From positions 1-7,297 of the forward strand of contig JABHIC010000097.1 of assembly GCA_018671205.1 (NCBI GenBank): a stretch of DNA of 7,297 nucleotides, read 5' to 3'. Source of the stretch: Gammaproteobacteria bacterium. Its GTDB lineage: Bacteria; Pseudomonadota; Gammaproteobacteria; GCF-002020875. Position 1 is the stretch's first letter. Each line of letters begins with the position of its first letter. The position numbers and the translations under genes were made by a program. This document shows, piece by piece, positions 5,179 to 7,297 of the stretch. Below the pieces are notes generated by a model. The model was not told the origin of the DNA. It did no database searches and saw only the letters and a program-made list of their open reading frames with translations.

Positions 5179-7089
5179 ATGAAAAAATTATTACCCCTCT
5201 ATATGGGGGCAGCGGTGGCCTTATCTCACTCTTCCGTTTGGGCAGACAGCGTACTGCTCCCCATAGTGATCAGTGCCACAAAAATGGAGACGCTGGATAC
5301 GGAGGCTACCTATGCCTCGGAGGTCTATCGTGCAGACGAGATTGAAGAGTCTGGTGCCACCTCCCTCTACGATTTCCTCAACCAGAATAGCTCGATGGTC
5401 ATTTTACCCAGCTATGGAAACCCCTATACCCAACGAGTAGATATGCGTGGTTACGGTATCAGTGGTGGTTATCAAAATATCGTCATCACTGTGGATGGAC
5501 GCAGAATGAACAATATTGATATGTCCCCTCAACTGCTAAGCTCAATCCCCCTGAAGAGTATTGATCGAATCGAAATCACCAAGGGGAGCGGATCAATCCT
5601 CTATGGGGATGGTGCCATGGCTGGCTCTATTCAGATCTATACCAAAGATGCGCCCACAAATCAGCTGAGTCTGCTCGTCGGTAACCATGGGAAAAAAGTA
5701 GGATCATTTTCTACCGGCCTGAGCGAGGCGCACTTTCAACTCCTGGTCTCCGCAGACCACTCTGCTCTTGATGGCTTCAGTGAGGCCGATAGCAGTGGAG
5801 AGCCGGATGAGTCAGACAGCAACAGCTCTCGCATCCAGCTACGCCTGTTTCCCACAGAGGAGACCGAGCTCTCTATTGAGAAAGAGCACGCCATGATCAA
5901 TACACGCTATATTGGCCATCTAACAGAAGGGGAGTTCAATGATAACCCCGCACAAAATAGTGGAAACCTCTATACCCCACAACAGTTTGAGACAGATGTT
6001 GTAACCCTGGGGCTTACCACCACACTTTCAAACCATCTAGACCTCTCCCTCAGACACAGCCAGGAGGATAAATACTCGAACTTTCTCAACGGCTGGGGAA
6101 GAGCGGATTATGAGTACCAGACGGATGAAATTCGCATCAACTATGATCGCGACAACAGAAAATTGACCGCTGGATTTCAACAATTTGATGGCGACCGAAC
6201 TAATGCCGGGGTCAATACCACCCGTAAGAAAAATAGTGGCTACTTCGTACAGGGTGAACTGATACGAAACAACACCACCTTTTCTCTGGGAGGACGGAGC
6301 GAGCAGATGGACTATACCTATGCCCCCACCAGCGGGGTCAGCCGAGCGAGTGACCACCACCTGAGTGCCTATGATATCGGCCTCAACCACACCATTAATG
6401 GGCAAATCTCTCTCTTCTCCAACTACAACACCGCCTTCCAGGCACCGGATGTGGATCGCTTTTTCAATTGGGGGGGGAGCTTTAATGATTTCATCTCACC
6501 CGCCGAATCGAAAACGGTCAATATTGGGGTCAATCAGGTTACCCCGGTCAGCAAGTCAAAACTGACACTCTACCGATCCAATCTGGACAATGAGATCTAT
6601 TACTACGCCAACGGATTTACCAACACCAACATCGACCAATCCCATAAATATGGGCTGGAATTACAGAACCATTATCAGTGGAATGAGCCGATATCAACCT
6701 CCATCAACTACGCCTATACCCGTGCGATCATTGATCAGGAGAATGAGGGGGGAGGCAGTTTCAACGGCAAGGATCTCCCCGGTGTCTCCCGCCATAACCT
6801 CACCCTTGGCCTCAAGTTCAGGCTTGGCCCAGACGCCAGAGTGGTTGCCTCTCACACCTATCGTAGCGCTGCCTATGCCGCCGATGACTTTTCCAACCTC
6901 TTTTTACAAAAACAGCAGCCATATCACGCCACAGACCTTCTCTACACACAGACCCTGGAGGGTGTCGTGCTCACTGCCGGGGTCAGTAACCTGTTTGAGA
7001 AGTCCAATGGGATCTGGGTAGAGGATGATGTCATCTACCCCGTCAACTTCACCCGTAACTGGAATATAGGGGTAAAATTCACTTTTTAA
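5179..7089 (+). CDS. btuB: TonB-dependent vitamin B12 receptor, BtuB type
   Basis: This outer-membrane gated channel brings B12 into the periplasm using energy passed on by TonB. I chose the ATG at 5179 (636 residues) because AGGAG ends 7 nt upstream and a proper signal peptide begins there; an in-frame GTG at 5158 would add seven charged residues. Residues 1-22 are the signal peptide (cleavage after V-W-A). P-I-V-I-S-A-T (28-34) is the TonB box. The plug domain runs to about residue 145, with M-R-G-Y-G-I, V-D-G-R-R-M-N and I-E-I-T-K-G-S-G-S-I-L-Y-G-D-G-A-M-A-G-S-I motifs. The rest is an alternating beta-barrel ending N-W-N-I-G-V-K-F-T-F, with the terminal Phe typical of outer-membrane proteins. 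Length is close to E. coli BtuB (about 614). The riboswitch upstream and btuCDF opposite support B12 as substrate. An eight-G tract (6470-6477) encodes W-G-G-S. Confidence 0.85.
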   Translation: MKKLLPLYMGAAVALSHSSVWADSVLLPIVISATKMETLDTEATYASEVYRADEIEESGATSLYDFLNQNSSMVILPSYGNPYTQRVDMRGYGISGGYQNIVITVDGRRMNNIDMSPQLLSSIPLKSIDRIEITKGSGSILYGDGAMAGSIQIYTKDAPTNQLSLLVGNHGKKVGSFSTGLSEAHFQLLVSADHSALDGFSEADSSGEPDESDSNSSRIQLRLFPTEETELSIEKEHAMINTRYIGHLTEGEFNDNPAQNSGNLYTPQQFETDVVTLGLTTTLSNHLDLSLRHSQEDKYSNFLNGWGRADYEYQTDEIRINYDRDNRKLTAGFQQFDGDRTNAGVNTTRKKNSGYFVQGELIRNNTTFSLGGRSEQMDYTYAPTSGVSRASDHHLSAYDIGLNHTINGQISLFSNYNTAFQAPDVDRFFNWGGSFNDFISPAESKTVNIGVNQVTPVSKSKLTLYRSNLDNEIYYYANGFTNTNIDQSHKYGLELQNHYQWNEPISTSINYAYTRAIIDQENEGGGSFNGKDLPGVSRHNLTLGLKFRLGPDARVVASHTYRSAAYAADDFSNLFLQKQQPYHATDLLYTQTLEGVVLTAGVSNLFEKSNGIWVEDDVIYPVNFTRNWNIGVKFTF

Positions 7090-7094
7090 TCTAG

Positions 7095-7297
7095 ATGTCC
7101 CTCTATCGACTCCCCCTGTTTATAGCGCTCTCTGTAGTTCTGCACACACTGCTGCTCTCCTCCTGGAACAGACCCCTCCTGTTTGATTTTGGAGGGCAGC
7201 AGATCAACCAGCAGACAATCGCCCTGTCACTGAGCGCGCCTCCCCCCAAAGTGCCTGCAGTGAAGAAGGATAAGGAGGAGAAGAGGGCTGCCCCCCC
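7095..7297 (+). CDS. tonB: TonB energy transducer, 5' part
   Basis: Only the first 67 codons are present; the gene continues past the window. The start M-S-L-Y-R-L-P-L-F-I-A-L-S-V-V-L-H-T-L-L-L-S-S-W is a single inner-membrane anchor. Ser13 and His17 reproduce the S-x-x-x-H motif of TonB, by which it contacts ExbB/ExbD. After a short periplasmic linker comes a Pro/Lys/Glu-rich stretch (A-P-P-P-K-V-P-A-V-K-K-D-K-E-E-K), the usual TonB spacer. The ATG lies 5 bases after the btuB stop and has no clear Shine-Dalgarno, so translation probably depends on btuB. Sharing the riboswitch leader makes it a likely dedicated transducer for B12 uptake. The C-terminal receptor-binding domain cannot be checked here. 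Confidence 0.8.
   Translation, partial: MSLYRLPLFIALSVVLHTLLLSSWNRPLLFDFGGQQINQQTIALSLSAPPPKVPAVKKDKEEKRAAP

Overview
The window looks like a piece of a gammaproteobacterial chromosome, inferred from gene content and organisation; the genus is not determinable by eye. It has two halves of very different character. Positions 1 to about 1870 are AT-rich, rearranged accessory DNA. Positions 1871 to 7297 are a compact, intact vitamin B12 (cobalamin) uptake locus with higher GC and frequent GGG/CCC codons.

Accessory half, left to right. A small AT-rich gene for a probable secreted protein (108-506, minus) lies between two inverted, imperfect 28-bp repeats (85-112 and 533-560), and its stop codon falls inside one repeat. 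Next is a short transposase-like frame (540-1022, minus) that appears to join an IS1634-type N-terminus to an IS30-type C-terminus. Then come remnants of a ParD-like antitoxin / RelE-ParE toxin pair, in which a 4-base GTGA gene overlap survives but both frames are broken (1265-1543, minus). Finally an intrinsic terminator (1633-1664) and a near-consensus promoter (1799-1827), both on the minus strand, frame a possible short transcript.

B12 half. btuC, btuD and btuF (permease, ATPase, periplasmic binding protein) form a minus-strand operon with two ATGA overlaps. Divergently, a plus-strand promoter at 4624-4652 starts a leader of about 520 nt that contains a cobalamin riboswitch (about 4667-5030). 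It is followed by a TonB-dependent outer-membrane receptor of BtuB type (5179-7089) and, 5 bases later, the start of a tonB gene cut by the window end. Together these encode the outer-membrane receptor, its energy transducer, the periplasmic carrier and the inner-membrane ABC importer.

The most unusual structure is in the riboswitch. The segment just before the conserved 3' aptamer strand is expanded into a nearly continuous rod-like hairpin of about 165 nt (4844-5008). It has about 67 base pairs, nine of them G-U, and only one opposed mismatch inside its helices. This looks like a very large peripheral arm of the aptamer or a hairpin element inserted in it. Other points worth checking are the competing helices after the aptamer, the long G-tracts in the btu genes, and the candidate small RNA downstream of btuF.
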